Shown one piece after another: positions 26,230-34,712 of a DNA stretch of 52,600 nt. Position numbers and translations under genes: made by a program. The first letter of the stretch is position 1. Every line of letters starts with the position of its first letter. Under the pieces are notes generated by a model. That model was given only the letters and a program-made list of their open reading frames with translations. It did no database searches and had not been told where the DNA came from. Source of the DNA: Roseiflexaceae bacterium (GTDB lineage Bacteria; Chloroflexota; Chloroflexia; Chloroflexales; Roseiflexaceae); contig CANFUF010000009.1 of the NCBI GenBank assembly GCA_947450095.1, positions 1-52,600 on the forward strand, in the 5' to 3' direction.

Positions 26230-27330
26230 TTAATTTGCGCAGATATCGCCGAGGGCTTCGAGGGCATCATCGATATAGGCATCGCTATTGGCTTTGCCCA
26301 TATGTCCGACCCGGATGATTTTGCCACTAAGGCTACTCATCCCACCGGTGGCGAGGAAGCCGTAGCGCTCGCGCAAGGCGGTGATAATTTGGGTGGCGTC
26401 TTTGCCCGCCGGTACCAGTACTGGGGTAACTTGGGGTGTGGCTTCGGCATCTGGCACCAAATAGCCCACGCCCATGCTGGTTAAGCCGGTGCGGAAGCGT
26501 TTGGCGGCGCGGAAGTGGCGATCGACATATTCGGCTTTGCCGATGGCCGTGATTTGGCGCAGGCGGAGTGCCACCGCTGCCATCAGCCCGGTGGGCATGG
26601 TGGCTGGTTGGGGGTGGGCGCCGGGCGAATCAATCGCCGCTTTGCGCCAGGTGCGTGCATCGAGAATCCAGCCGCGATGGCCGACGGGATTGGCATCCAT
26701 GTATTGCCAGCCTTTGGGGCTGACTGCCAAAAAGGCCAGCCCGGCCGGGGCGGCCATGGCTTTTTGGGAGGCGCTAATACACATGTCGATGCCCCAGGCG
26801 TCGAGTTCGAGGGGGGTACCGGCAAAGCCTGTGATGGCATCGACGATGATGGGGATGCCGAATTCTTTGGCGAGGGCCGCTAATTCGGGCAAGGGGTTGA
26901 GGGCCCCGGTGGATGTTTCGGCGTAGACCACACCCAGCACATCAAACGGACCATGGTTGGCCAAGGCGTCGCGCACGGTGGCGACTTGGATTGCCCGACC
27001 CCATTCGCCGTTGATGTCAAAGACTTCGACGCCGTAGGCCTTGGCGATGGTGGCCATGCGATCCCCAAAATACCCATTACGCACGATAGCCATGCGTTTG
27101 CCGGTGGCGACGAAGCTGGCAATAGCCGCGTCGAGCCCCGTGCTCCCCGAGCCGACGATGGGGTATACATCGCCCTCGGTGCCAAATAAATACTTGAGGC
27201 CGTGGACGATTTCGTGGTATTGGGCGGCCCATTCTGCACCATAATGTGGCACGGTCGGGCTGGCCAAGGTGCGTAAAACTTCGTCGTCGATGTCAACAGG
27301 ACCAGGAATCAGTAGGCGATAAGGTGCCAT
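26230..27330 (-). CDS. Class V PLP-dependent aminotransferase
   Basis: A 366-residue cytosolic enzyme of the serine-pyruvate/alanine-glyoxylate aminotransferase family. It opens with LLIPGPVDIDDEVL, has SGSTGLDAAI for phosphate binding, VDAITGFAG and the PLP-binding Lys190 in SASQKAM. It probably makes glycine or serine from glyoxylate or hydroxypyruvate, but the amino donor cannot be read. ATG 27330 stands behind GAGGAG; the 57 codons upstream in frame are not family sequence. Confidence 0.92.
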   Translation of the reverse strand: MAPYRLLIPGPVDIDDEVLRTLASPTVPHYGAEWAAQYHEIVHGLKYLFGTEGDVYPIVGSGSTGLDAAIASFVATGKRMAIVRNGYFGDRMATIAKAYGVEVFDINGEWGRAIQVATVRDALANHGPFDVLGVVYAETSTGALNPLPELAALAKEFGIPIIVDAITGFAGTPLELDAWGIDMCISASQKAMAAPAGLAFLAVSPKGWQYMDANPVGHRGWILDARTWRKAAIDSPGAHPQPATMPTGLMAAVALRLRQITAIGKAEYVDRHFRAAKRFRTGLTSMGVGYLVPDAEATPQVTPVLVPAGKDATQIITALRERYGFLATGGMSSLSGKIIRVGHMGKANSDAYIDDALEALGDICAN

Positions 27331-27410
27331 AATTTCAGTACTCCTCGTGATACCAGTGTGAGGTGATGAATCCATGCCGGTAGTATAGCATTCTGTATGC
27401 AATCTGCCCA

Positions 27411-27454
27411 AAAACCACCCTCGCCAGCAATTCACGTGGCAAGGGTGGTTTTTT
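27411..27454 (-). terminator. Rho-independent terminator of the glycosidase gene
   Basis: AACCACCCTCGCCA (27413-27426) pairs, with one mismatch, with TGGCAAGGGTGGTT (27437-27450). A T-run exists in both directions. It lies after the minus-strand gene at 27467. Confidence 0.8.
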
Positions 27455-27466
27455 GTAAAAATACAC

Positions 27467-28696
27467 TTATTTGAGACGATCAGCACCAGCAAAATCGACA
27501 AACAAGCGCTTCATGTGAGCAGATGGGTCTGCATAGAAATCAGCCACACTGCAATCTAGGGTGACGGGGCGGGTGGCTGGTATGACGACAGGATTGGTGG
27601 CGGCAAATTGTTTGATGACCAAGGCGTGTGGTTTGAGGGTGCCGTCTGGGCGCACCATGCCAAAGAAGCGTTCGTGGCGGGCTTCGTCGCAGGGTGGTTC
27701 GTTCCACAAATCGGAGCTATAGTCGGCAAAACACCACAACATGGCACCGGTGGCGCCCACTTCGACTAATTTGGGCAGTACGGCGGCATAATAATCGGCC
27801 AAAGCTTCTTCGGAGGCCATGAACTGGGTGCGTGGTTTGCCGTAGGCCTGCCAATTCCAGACTTGTGACGGTGCGCCTGGAGGGGCGGTACAGCCCCCGA
27901 ATTCTTCCATCAGGGTTGGTTTGCCACACAAGGCGCTGACGACGGCACAGGTAAATGGTACATAATCGGGATCGAGGGGATTGCGCATCCAGCTCACGTA
28001 CATCGGGTACGAATGCATGACGGCCAGATCTGTTTCGGCATAGACATCGGGGACGCGCAGGTGGTTATCGCGGAACAAACTGTCGGCATGCAGACCGCAG
28101 GCGACGGGGTGGACGGCGTCGATTGATTTGATAAGCTGTGTCATTTCGCGCACCCAGGCTTGGCCGTGGGCGGCGTCACGGGGCCAGGCAAACAAATCGG
28201 GTTCATTGCCCAGATTCCAGATGCCGATGCCGGGGTGATTGTGCAAGGCGCTGACCACGGTGGTAATCAACAAACGAGCGGCGGCGTGGGCAATGGGGTC
28301 GTGGTAGGGGCTGCGGTAGGCACGGTTGACGATTTTACCATGACTCACCACTTGCAGGTTGTGGAAGTTGGTGGGGTCGCTGGGCTCACCCAGCAACCAG
28401 CCAGGTGCCCAATTGGGGCCGCTCATATGCCCCGTAAAAAATGTCACATCGAGGGTCAAGCCGTTGCGGGCGGCGATGTCGGCCACGGTATGGAGGTGTT
28501 GTAGGCGTAGGGCGTCGACACTATCGGGGGTGGGTTGGAAGTCTTCCCACAGCAAAAATATCCGCACGACCTTCATGCCAAGCTCGGCGATTAGGGCAAA
28601 ATCAGCATGGACTTCACCGGCTTCGAAATTCTTCCACCAGCCCATCGCCTTGCGCCGAGGCCAATAATTGACCCCCAAAATAAACGGTGCGGTCAT
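27467..28696 (-). CDS. Clan GH-A glycoside hydrolase, GH5-like
   Basis: A 409-residue TIM-barrel glycosidase with no signal peptide, so probably cytosolic. The acid/base is Glu165 in WNLGNEPD and the nucleophile is Glu265 in LMEEFGG, the standard retaining pair of clan GH-A. WEDFQP, the HSYP stretch and WCFADY are typical of GH5 mannanase or glucosidase-like proteins. The substrate is not clear. It starts at ATG 28696 behind AGGAG. Confidence 0.85.
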   Translation of the reverse strand: MTAPFILGVNYWPRRKAMGWWKNFEAGEVHADFALIAELGMKVVRIFLLWEDFQPTPDSVDALRLQHLHTVADIAARNGLTLDVTFFTGHMSGPNWAPGWLLGEPSDPTNFHNLQVVSHGKIVNRAYRSPYHDPIAHAAARLLITTVVSALHNHPGIGIWNLGNEPDLFAWPRDAAHGQAWVREMTQLIKSIDAVHPVACGLHADSLFRDNHLRVPDVYAETDLAVMHSYPMYVSWMRNPLDPDYVPFTCAVVSALCGKPTLMEEFGGCTAPPGAPSQVWNWQAYGKPRTQFMASEEALADYYAAVLPKLVEVGATGAMLWCFADYSSDLWNEPPCDEARHERFFGMVRPDGTLKPHALVIKQFAATNPVVIPATRPVTLDCSVADFYADPSAHMKRLFVDFAGADRLK

Positions 28697-28754
28697 AGAA
28701 GTGCTCCTTGTTATTTGGTATAGCGTTATTGTACTCGGAGTTTTTGGGTAGAAA

Positions 28755-28789
28755 ATCAGGCACTACAGTTGAATTCTGTAGTGCCTGAT
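28755..28789 (-). terminator. Hairpin terminator of the decayed RCC1-repeat gene
   Basis: ATCAGGCACTACAG (28755-28768) pairs perfectly with CTGTAGTGCCTGAT (28776-28789), then TTTTC on the minus strand. Confidence 0.75.
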
Positions 28790-28813
28790 GGTGTGCTCCG
28801 GAATCGTGATGTG

Positions 28814-29241
28814 TTAGCGCGTGCGGGTGGGAGTTTTGGAGCGCGTCAAGGTAATTGTAGGGGTCATCGTCTTGGTATTAGATGGGGTTAATGTATCGGT
28901 AGGCACGAGTGTTTCGGATGCGGTTAAGGTCGGATTGGATGTCGATGTGGGTGTGCGAGATACCAATGCGTTAAACAGGGTTGATCCATAGACATTGATG
29001 CTGCCGTCACGGAGTCCCACCACAGTATTAATATTGGCAGCCCCGATTGCCACCACATTGGCAAGGGTCGCAGGGAAGCTACGGATGCCGTAGTCGTTTG
29101 ATCCCCAGCCGACGACGGTGCCGTCATATTTAAGTGCGACCGAATAGCGTCGCCCAGCGGCAATCTGCCAAACATCGGTGAGATTGTTGGGGACTTTGAC
29201 TTGGCCTTTATCGTTGTATCCTCATGCGACGACGGTCCCGT
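28814..29241 (-). pseudogene. 3' fragment of an RCC1-repeat protein gene
   Basis: On the minus strand the sequence reads RCC1-like blades: NGTVVA-stop-GYNDKGQVKVP, WQIAAGRRYSVALKYDGTVVGWGSND, then NVVAIGAANINTVVGLRDGS, followed by a Ser/Thr/Pro-rich tail. The first blade has TGA where the family has Trp (TGG). Upstream the gene is cut off at about 29241 by a 56-bp palindrome. Normal RCC1 proteins have about seven blades, so most of the gene is lost. Such proteins are usually exported beta-propellers. Confidence 0.8.
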
Positions 29242-29297
29242 TTGGTATCTGATTGAAATATAAAAATATATATTTTTATATTTCAATCAGATACCAA
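29242..29297. repeat. Perfect 56-bp palindrome without a loop
   Basis: Both 28-base arms, TTGGTATCTGATTG outward to the AT-rich centre at 29269/29270, are exactly complementary with no spacer. It lies at the break of the RCC1-repeat gene. Perfect palindromes of this size are uncommon in bacteria because they are processed by SbcCD. Confidence 0.95.
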
Positions 29298-29620
29298 TAC
29301 CTACGCCAATCTACGCCGCTCGTTGGTTGTGTGGCGGTGCATTGAACGCCCAAGTATGGAAATTATCCGATCAATCGGTGATTTTAATTCGTTATACAAT
29401 TTTTGCGGAAGCAATTTTAAATCGCCCGTGTGTTTTGGTGCAACAATAACCGCAGTCGTTATTTTCTGCTAGCGTATGGTGTATAGGGTACGCAATAGGT
29501 GTGCTACGCCCCGCCGTGCACCTATCCTATGGCAAGCGTAGGGAGATGCCACGCTCCGGTTGCTCGTGCAATCGGCATGGATTGACGTGGTGGGCAGGGG
29601 TTTTGGCGTAGGTATTGGTA
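29292..29620. mobile_element. Possible degenerate insertion element with 16-bp inverted ends
   Basis: TACCAATACCTACGCC (29292-29307) and its exact complement GGCGTAGGTATTGGTA (29605-29620) bound a 329-bp segment. Inside are the longest of three related remnants (29301-29468, minus) and a relative of the 5030-5420 palindromic repeats (about 29530-29600). No transposase is recognisable. The rest of 29298-29726 holds no gene. Confidence 0.45.
29301..29468 (-). pseudogene. Gene remnant of unknown family, copy C
   Basis: A frame of 55 codons after an in-frame TAG, ending at TAG 29301-29303. It reads KLYNELKSPIDRIISILGR, then a basic end ERRRLA. Copies A (23575-23696) and B (26041-26156) are related at the DNA level and end in the same way. 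A C-terminal piece of a transposase or regulator is possible; I do not recognise it. Confidence 0.4.
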
Positions 29621-29726
29621 ATTCGTCACGCTACACTGCCCGCTTCCGCTTGCATGAGGAAACGAGGTTCCACGAGTAATGCGGAAACGTATTATTTTGG
29701 TGTAGGAGTGGAGATTACACGAATGA

Positions 29727-30371
29727 TTATTCTGTAGGTTTTTGGGTAATGACAGCCTCACCGAGGTAGAGTGGCTCGATGACGGTAGTTGCATTGACAC
29801 CGCGTGCTAATGCTATTTGAGCGATGAGCGCAGGTGGTGTGATGGTGGGGATGTGGATGGAGTTGGGGGGGAGGCTGGAGTGAATCTGTTCCCACACCAG
29901 ATCAGCGCAACAAATAGATGGTGTATCGAGGTGTGCCAATTGGCTTAACGTGACATTGTGCGGTTGAATAGTGCCTGGCTGCCACGCGGTCGCTGGATAG
30001 TGGGCTACTGCATAGCGCCCGCGCCCAAGGGCGAGGCAGGCAGTGATTGGCTGGGTACCACGCCATTGCCACGCGAGGAGATCGAGGGCACTGACGCCGA
30101 TGATATGGGCATCATTGGCAAGTGCAAGGCCTTTGGCCATACTAATGCCGACGCGGACACCGCTCCAGCTCCCTGGTCCAAGTGACACGGCAACGCTCGT
30201 GATTTGGGGTGGGGTAATAGTTGTTAAGCGGCAGAGTGCATCGAGTTGCGGCAAGAGTTGTTCGCTGTGCCGGCGCGCGCTCGCCCATTGGATTTGGGCA
30301 AGTAAGGTTTGTTGGTGATAGAGTGCCAAGCCACTTAATTCGCTACTGGTATCGATGGCCAACAAAATCAT
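29727..30371 (-). CDS. tsaB: tRNA threonylcarbamoyladenosine biosynthesis protein TsaB
   Basis: A 214-residue ASKHA-fold protein. It starts ILLAIDTSSELSG and has SLGPGSWSGVRVGISMAKGL, the TsaB signature. Together with TsaD and TsaE it makes the t6A modification at position 37 of ANN-decoding tRNAs. Its start overlaps the end of tsaE by four bases (30368-30371). tsaD and tsaC are not in the window. Confidence 0.93.
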   Translation of the reverse strand: MILLAIDTSSELSGLALYHQQTLLAQIQWASARRHSEQLLPQLDALCRLTTITPPQITSVAVSLGPGSWSGVRVGISMAKGLALANDAHIIGVSALDLLAWQWRGTQPITACLALGRGRYAVAHYPATAWQPGTIQPHNVTLSQLAHLDTPSICCADLVWEQIHSSLPPNSIHIPTITPPALIAQIALARGVNATTVIEPLYLGEAVITQKPTE

Positions 30372-30880
30372 GCCAGATCTCCTTGGATAATCGTTAGTGG
30401 TGGGTGTTGTTGGAGTGTGTGCATGATTTCTGTCGCGCGTGCGCCATGGCTGGTGAGTCGAATATGGCGACTTGTTGGCGTAGCGTGGATTAATTCGATG
30501 TGGAGATGGGGGATTTCTTGTAGGCTGGGGTCACGTTCGGCCCATTCGATTAGGCAGATGCCGCTCCCGGCTGTTGCATCGGCGAGTCCAATGCTGTCGA
30601 GTTCGATACTTGATTCGATGCGATATAAATCCACATGAAAAATGGTCAATTGGGTGGCGGTACGATATTCGTTGATAAAGACAAATGTCGGGCTGGTGAC
30701 AAGGTCGGTACTCCCCGTGCCGGCGACAATGCCTTTGCTCAAGTGGGTTTTGCCGGCACCAAGATTACCATCGAGCAACACCATGTCGCCACGACGTAAC
30801 AAAGCCCCGATGGCATTCCCAAGGGCAAGGGTATCGCTGATTGATTGACTCTCGAATGTTCGTTGCATACGCATATTCAT
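30368..30880 (-). CDS. tsaE: tRNA threonylcarbamoyladenosine biosynthesis ATPase TsaE
   Basis: A 170-residue P-loop ATPase with GNLGAGKTHLSKG, SPTFVFINEY, HVDLYRIE and LIEWAERDP, all typical of TsaE. It drives the TsaBDE cycle. Start options are ATG 30880, 30874 and 30868; none has a good ribosome binding site, and the family fits any of them. A longer frame to 30949 adds non-family sequence. Confidence 0.93.
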   Translation of the reverse strand: MNMRMQRTFESQSISDTLALGNAIGALLRRGDMVLLDGNLGAGKTHLSKGIVAGTGSTDLVTSPTFVFINEYRTATQLTIFHVDLYRIESSIELDSIGLADATAGSGICLIEWAERDPSLQEIPHLHIELIHATPTSRHIRLTSHGARATEIMHTLQQHPPLTIIQGDLA

Positions 30881-31049
30881 ATGTCTATTGTAGCGTGAAT
30901 TATCGCGAGATTGGTGCAGATTCCCAAATTGATGTGTTGAATCTCTCATTTAGACATAGATAAATTCCATATTTGTACACATGGCACCCCAATTTTCTTG
31001 ATTGACACCATATTGGCAATGATGGATTGTGCTGGCGGTGGTATCTGAG

Positions 31050-31078
31050 TTGCGTATTTGGGTACTCTAGACTACAAT
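31050..31078 (+). promoter_or_regulatory. Promoter of ctaA
   Basis: TTGCGT (31050-31055), 17 bases, then TACAAT (31073-31078), 38 bp before ATG 31116. Confidence 0.5.
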
Positions 31079-31115
31079 AGGCGCCAAAGCGGGGTTTGTG
31101 ATAGGAGTAACAATC

Positions 31116-32036
31116 ATGACCACCAAACGATTCGAACGTTATATCTGGGTTGTATTGAGTTACACGATTATTGTAATTTTGTGGGGGGCATTTGTACGGG
31201 CGACAGGATCAGGTGCGGGCTGTGGCAACCACTGGCCGTTGTGTAATGGCGAAGTAATACCACGAGCGCCGCTTCTCGAAACCATCATCGAGATTTCTCA
31301 CCGGCTGACGAGTGGCATATTATTGATTTTGGTGGTCGGTTTGACGTTTTTTTCGTTTCGACTGTATCCCAAAGGGCATATTGTGCGCAGGGGTGGGGTA
31401 TTGACGTTGGTATTTGTAATTATGGAGGCGTTATTTGGGGCGGCATTGGTATTGCTCGAGTTGGTGGCGCACAATGCATCGCTGACACGTGCTTTTTCGA
31501 TGTCGTTGCATTTAATCAATACACTGGTATTGGTTGGGGTAATCACGTTGACTGGTATGTGGGTACGCGGCGTGGCCGCACCAGACTTCAAGGGACGTGG
31601 ACGTTTGTTGATGTGGGTGATTGTTGGCGTTGTGATGACGATGTTGTTGGGGGCGAGTGGCGGCATTGCTGCGTTGGGTGATACGTTATTCCCCACCACC
31701 ACATTTGCTGATGGATTAGCCCAAGATTTGGATATAACCTCTAATGTATTATTGCGATTGCGTGTATTGCATCCAGTGATTGCAATTTTTACGGGGATGG
31801 TAATGGTGGTGGTGGCGCAAATGATTGCGCAAATGCGTCCCATCGCAGGTCCCCGTACGGCGAGCAGGGTATTGTTCGCGGCGTATGTTGGGCAATTGGT
31901 CTTGGGAACATTGAATATGGTGTTTTTGGCACCTATCCCGATTCAATTAGTGCACTTGTTATTAGCTGATGTAATTTGGATTGCGTTTGTGGTGCTGATA
32001 GGCTTGGCACTCCAACGTGAATCGCAAGTGGTGTAG
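31116..32036 (+). CDS. ctaA: Heme A synthase, CtaA/COX15 family
   Basis: A 306-residue membrane protein with eight helices that oxidises the C8 methyl group of heme O to give heme A for aa3-type oxidases. The four heme-ligand His are seen in EISHRLTSG, SLHLINT, RVLHPVIA and LVHLLLAD. A Cys pair in SGAGCGNHWPLCNG lies in the first outer loop, as in the Bacillus-type enzyme. ATG 31116 follows AGGAG. It implies aerobic respiration; no oxidase genes are in the window. Confidence 0.93.
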   Translation: MTTKRFERYIWVVLSYTIIVILWGAFVRATGSGAGCGNHWPLCNGEVIPRAPLLETIIEISHRLTSGILLILVVGLTFFSFRLYPKGHIVRRGGVLTLVFVIMEALFGAALVLLELVAHNASLTRAFSMSLHLINTLVLVGVITLTGMWVRGVAAPDFKGRGRLLMWVIVGVVMTMLLGASGGIAALGDTLFPTTTFADGLAQDLDITSNVLLRLRVLHPVIAIFTGMVMVVVAQMIAQMRPIAGPRTASRVLFAAYVGQLVLGTLNMVFLAPIPIQLVHLLLADVIWIAFVVLIGLALQRESQVV

Positions 32037-32041
32037 TATAG

Positions 32042-32089
32042 AAAAATCCCCGTAGATGTGCGATGTCGCACACCTACGGGGATTTTTTT
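32042..32089. terminator. Bidirectional Rho-independent terminator
   Basis: ATCCCCGTAG (32046-32055) pairs with CTACGGGGAT (32074-32083), with an inner GTGCGA/TCGCAC stem, A-run before and T-run after. It serves both ctaA and the convergent ABC/hydrogenase operon. Confidence 0.9.
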
Positions 32090-32888
32090 AGGCAATCGTG
32101 AGTGATTTTTTGTTGAACCAGCGTATGATTTGGAAAATAATCACCGAGAGGATGATGAGATGGAAGAGAATCACGACAACCATCATGCGGTCAATTTGTG
32201 GTGTGATGGTGATGGTATAGAGGTGGAGACTCGGCCACAATAGGACACCCCAAATCGTCGTAAATGCTGCGATGATTGTGGTATATTCGGGGCCGATGAT
32301 ATGCTGAATGGCTGGCCCAATAATATTCCACGAGAGTGGAATCGTAATCAACAGCAATACCACAATTCGTTGTTGGGTGTTTGCCACAAGCGGCGTCAAC
32401 ATCAACATTACTGCAGTGACGATGCTACTGAGCACCAAGAGGCTTGGGAGTGATGCACCTAATATTTCGAGCGTAGGGCGCGCAAGTGGTGCCGTCAAAA
32501 AACTTACTGCGACCACAATTATGTAGCTACTGATGACGACAGCATTGGCGGCAATCAAATAGGCACTGATATATGCTTGGCGTGATTGAATCGCGAGTAA
32601 TCGTTGCATTTGGAAGGGCTGTTCGGCGATATCTGCTAGCACTGAGGTGGTATAGAGTGCCACCAAAATAGTGTAGAGCGACCACGTCGCCATCATGGTA
32701 TGTGTATTGGTGCTGTCACGAATAAGAATTGTAGCCACGACGATGGCGCTGCCCCATTCGATGAGGATGCGTTGTGATTGCATGTACTCAGTCAAAATAC
32801 GTCGCACCAACTGCCACATGCTGTTTGGCATGGTAGGAGGTGTGTCAGATGGTGTAGCCGCCATCAAGGCACGTAAACGTTGTTGCAT
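32088..32888 (-). CDS. ABC-2-like permease ending the hydrogenase operon
   Basis: A 266-residue membrane protein with six predicted helices and a cytoplasmic N-terminus of about 40 residues. The pattern of a long first loop and FLTAPLARPTLEIL resembles ABC-2-type permeases, but similarity is too low to name a family. Its start follows directly on the stop of the ATPase gene, so the two proteins probably form one transporter. It is the last gene of the eight-gene operon. The substrate is unknown. Confidence 0.65.
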   Translation of the reverse strand: MQQRLRALMAATPSDTPPTMPNSMWQLVRRILTEYMQSQRILIEWGSAIVVATILIRDSTNTHTMMATWSLYTILVALYTTSVLADIAEQPFQMQRLLAIQSRQAYISAYLIAANAVVISSYIIVVAVSFLTAPLARPTLEILGASLPSLLVLSSIVTAVMLMLTPLVANTQQRIVVLLLITIPLSWNIIGPAIQHIIGPEYTTIIAAFTTIWGVLLWPSLHLYTITITPQIDRMMVVVILFHLIILSVIIFQIIRWFNKKSLTIA

Positions 32889-33851
32889 TTATTTCTCCGT
32901 GGGTGGCGTGATCCCATCGCCTATTTCGGAAGTAATATTCCGTGGTGGATAAATTTGGGCCAATACCTGTGATGCCTCGGATTGTTTGACTAAATCATTG
33001 AGGGGATGATTGCGTGGTTCAATGCGAAAAATATGGACATTGTAATGCAAGAGAATTTGTAATATTTGGGCTAATGATTGGACTCCACTCCCGGTTAATA
33101 CAATAGTACGGCGCGTCGCCACGATACCGTGATCAAGCGCGATGATGTTTTCGAAGGCGGCAGTGGGAATGTCGTTGGTACGGATCATGATGGTACGTGG
33201 CAGGGTGCGGATTTGTTGGGCATCGAGTTCACTAATGATGCGGCCGTCGGCGAGTACGCCAATCGTATCGAATAATGATTCGAGGGGAACATCACCACGG
33301 GTTGCGATGACGATGGTCATCTCACGATCACGGAGATTTTCGATGATATCAATCATCACGTGTTGTTCGTGTGCATAGAGCCCAACGGTTGGTTCATCGA
33401 TGAGGAGCAACGCCGGACGATTGATGAGGGCGCAGGCCAGCATGACCCGGCGTACATCAAATAGTGATAATTGGCGGATGTATTTGTGGGCGAGTTGTTC
33501 GATGGCACACCAGCGTACGGCGCGTTCGTAATGCGCCGAAAGTGTCGTACCGGTTAACCCATACAAGGCCGCTTGGGTATGGAGTAATTGTTGGACGGTG
33601 AGATAGGTAGGTGGCTGGATACGAGGTGACATAATACCAATCAGCGCTGTCGCCGCATGTACACTTTGTCCCCCCATCCGAATCAGCGGTGATTGTGTCC
33701 CGTGTAATCCGGCGATTGCATTCAGCAGCACACTTTTGCCGCTTCCACTCGCTCCAATGATGCCATAGCAACTATGTTCAGGGATACGTAAACTGACATC
33801 ACGAATTGGACTAAACGGCACCGCGAGTTGTGTCACAGCGATTGCATTCAT
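32889..33851 (-). CDS. ABC transporter ATPase with altered signature motif
   Basis: A 320-residue protein. Walker A is GASGSGKSVLLNAIAG and Walker B is ALLLIDEPTVGL. The signature motif, normally LSGGQ, reads LSLFD (QLSLFDVRRVMLACAL). The His-switch position after Walker B reads ATRGD, without the usual His. A C-terminal part of about 100 residues is added. These changes may weaken ATP hydrolysis or point to a special subfamily. ATG 33851 stands behind GAGGTG, 16 bp after the NuoH-like gene. Confidence 0.8.
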   Translation of the reverse strand: MNAIAVTQLAVPFSPIRDVSLRIPEHSCYGIIGASGSGKSVLLNAIAGLHGTQSPLIRMGGQSVHAATALIGIMSPRIQPPTYLTVQQLLHTQAALYGLTGTTLSAHYERAVRWCAIEQLAHKYIRQLSLFDVRRVMLACALINRPALLLIDEPTVGLYAHEQHVMIDIIENLRDREMTIVIATRGDVPLESLFDTIGVLADGRIISELDAQQIRTLPRTIMIRTNDIPTAAFENIIALDHGIVATRRTIVLTGSGVQSLAQILQILLHYNVHIFRIEPRNHPLNDLVKQSEASQVLAQIYPPRNITSEIGDGITPPTEK

Positions 33852-33867
33852 GCCACACCTCTACGTA

Positions 33868-34680
33868 CTAAAACGGCTTTATGATGAGATATACCAATGC
33901 CAGCAACGCCGGGGGTAAGGCTCGCCACCAACACCAACGTAAGGCAGCTGCGAGGGTTGCAAATGGTTGATTCCGCACCAAAAAGCGCAAACCAACCATG
34001 GTGATAATCGTGGTAAGGGCAATGAGTACGAGGCGGATCCCGCTATTGGTCATATCGTATGGAAACAAACTCGTGGTCACGGTGAGGACTAATACGGCGG
34101 CCCGGATATCGGTGGTGATTTGCATAAGTAAAATCGTCGACAGATTGAGTCCGGTCGTCATCATCCCAGTGAGGGCCGTATCATTGCGGAACATACCGAC
34201 GCCAATTGCTGCTGGCAATGCCAAAATTGCTGCAACCCACGCAAGAATTATTGCAGGCAGCGCCGCAATTTGCCAGGTCTGATTGGCCCAATACAGCACA
34301 CCAAACACGCACCAAATTACTATCCGTCCGGCCAAGCCGATTTGGAGTGCTCTGGCGGCACCGCGTACTACTAATGGTGATGCCGATGTTTGGGCAGCGA
34401 GTGAAGGGATGAGAAATGCTGCTTCGAGGGCGGCCCACATCAATAATGGACCGGCAATCGAGGTGTAGGCGCCGTTCAATGGCCACGGCATATAGGTGGC
34501 CGCCCCAATTGCCAACAAAATGCTGAGTAGTGCCGCAAACCCATCAACGCTGAGGATTGCTTTGCGTAAATCAGGGGGCAGCGTAGGCCGGCGCTGTGTC
34601 ACGATAAACCCAAACACCAAGGCAAATATCACACTTGGTAATAATCCGGGGTATATCAGGTATGCAAAAATTAAATCCAC
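33868..34680 (-). CDS. NuoH/HyfC-like membrane subunit, divergent
   Basis: A 270-residue membrane protein with about eight helices. The C-terminal RFLVRNQPFATLAAALRWCW and LPPALLALVYL resemble the end of NuoH/HyfC (R..P......L...W...LP). The stretch where NuoH carries its acidic DLPEAExEL and EY residues reads LPAAIGVGMFRND and has almost no acids. Position beside the small subunit supports the role as the anchor subunit. It starts with GTG 34680 behind AGGAG. Confidence 0.6.
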   Translation of the reverse strand: MDLIFAYLIYPGLLPSVIFALVFGFIVTQRRPTLPPDLRKAILSVDGFAALLSILLAIGAATYMPWPLNGAYTSIAGPLLMWAALEAAFLIPSLAAQTSASPLVVRGAARALQIGLAGRIVIWCVFGVLYWANQTWQIAALPAIILAWVAAILALPAAIGVGMFRNDTALTGMMTTGLNLSTILLMQITTDIRAAVLVLTVTTSLFPYDMTNSGIRLVLIALTTIITMVGLRFLVRNQPFATLAAALRWCWWRALPPALLALVYLIIKPF

Positions 34681-34712
34681 CGTGGCTCCTGTCTATCAGT
34701 TGGAATGATTGG

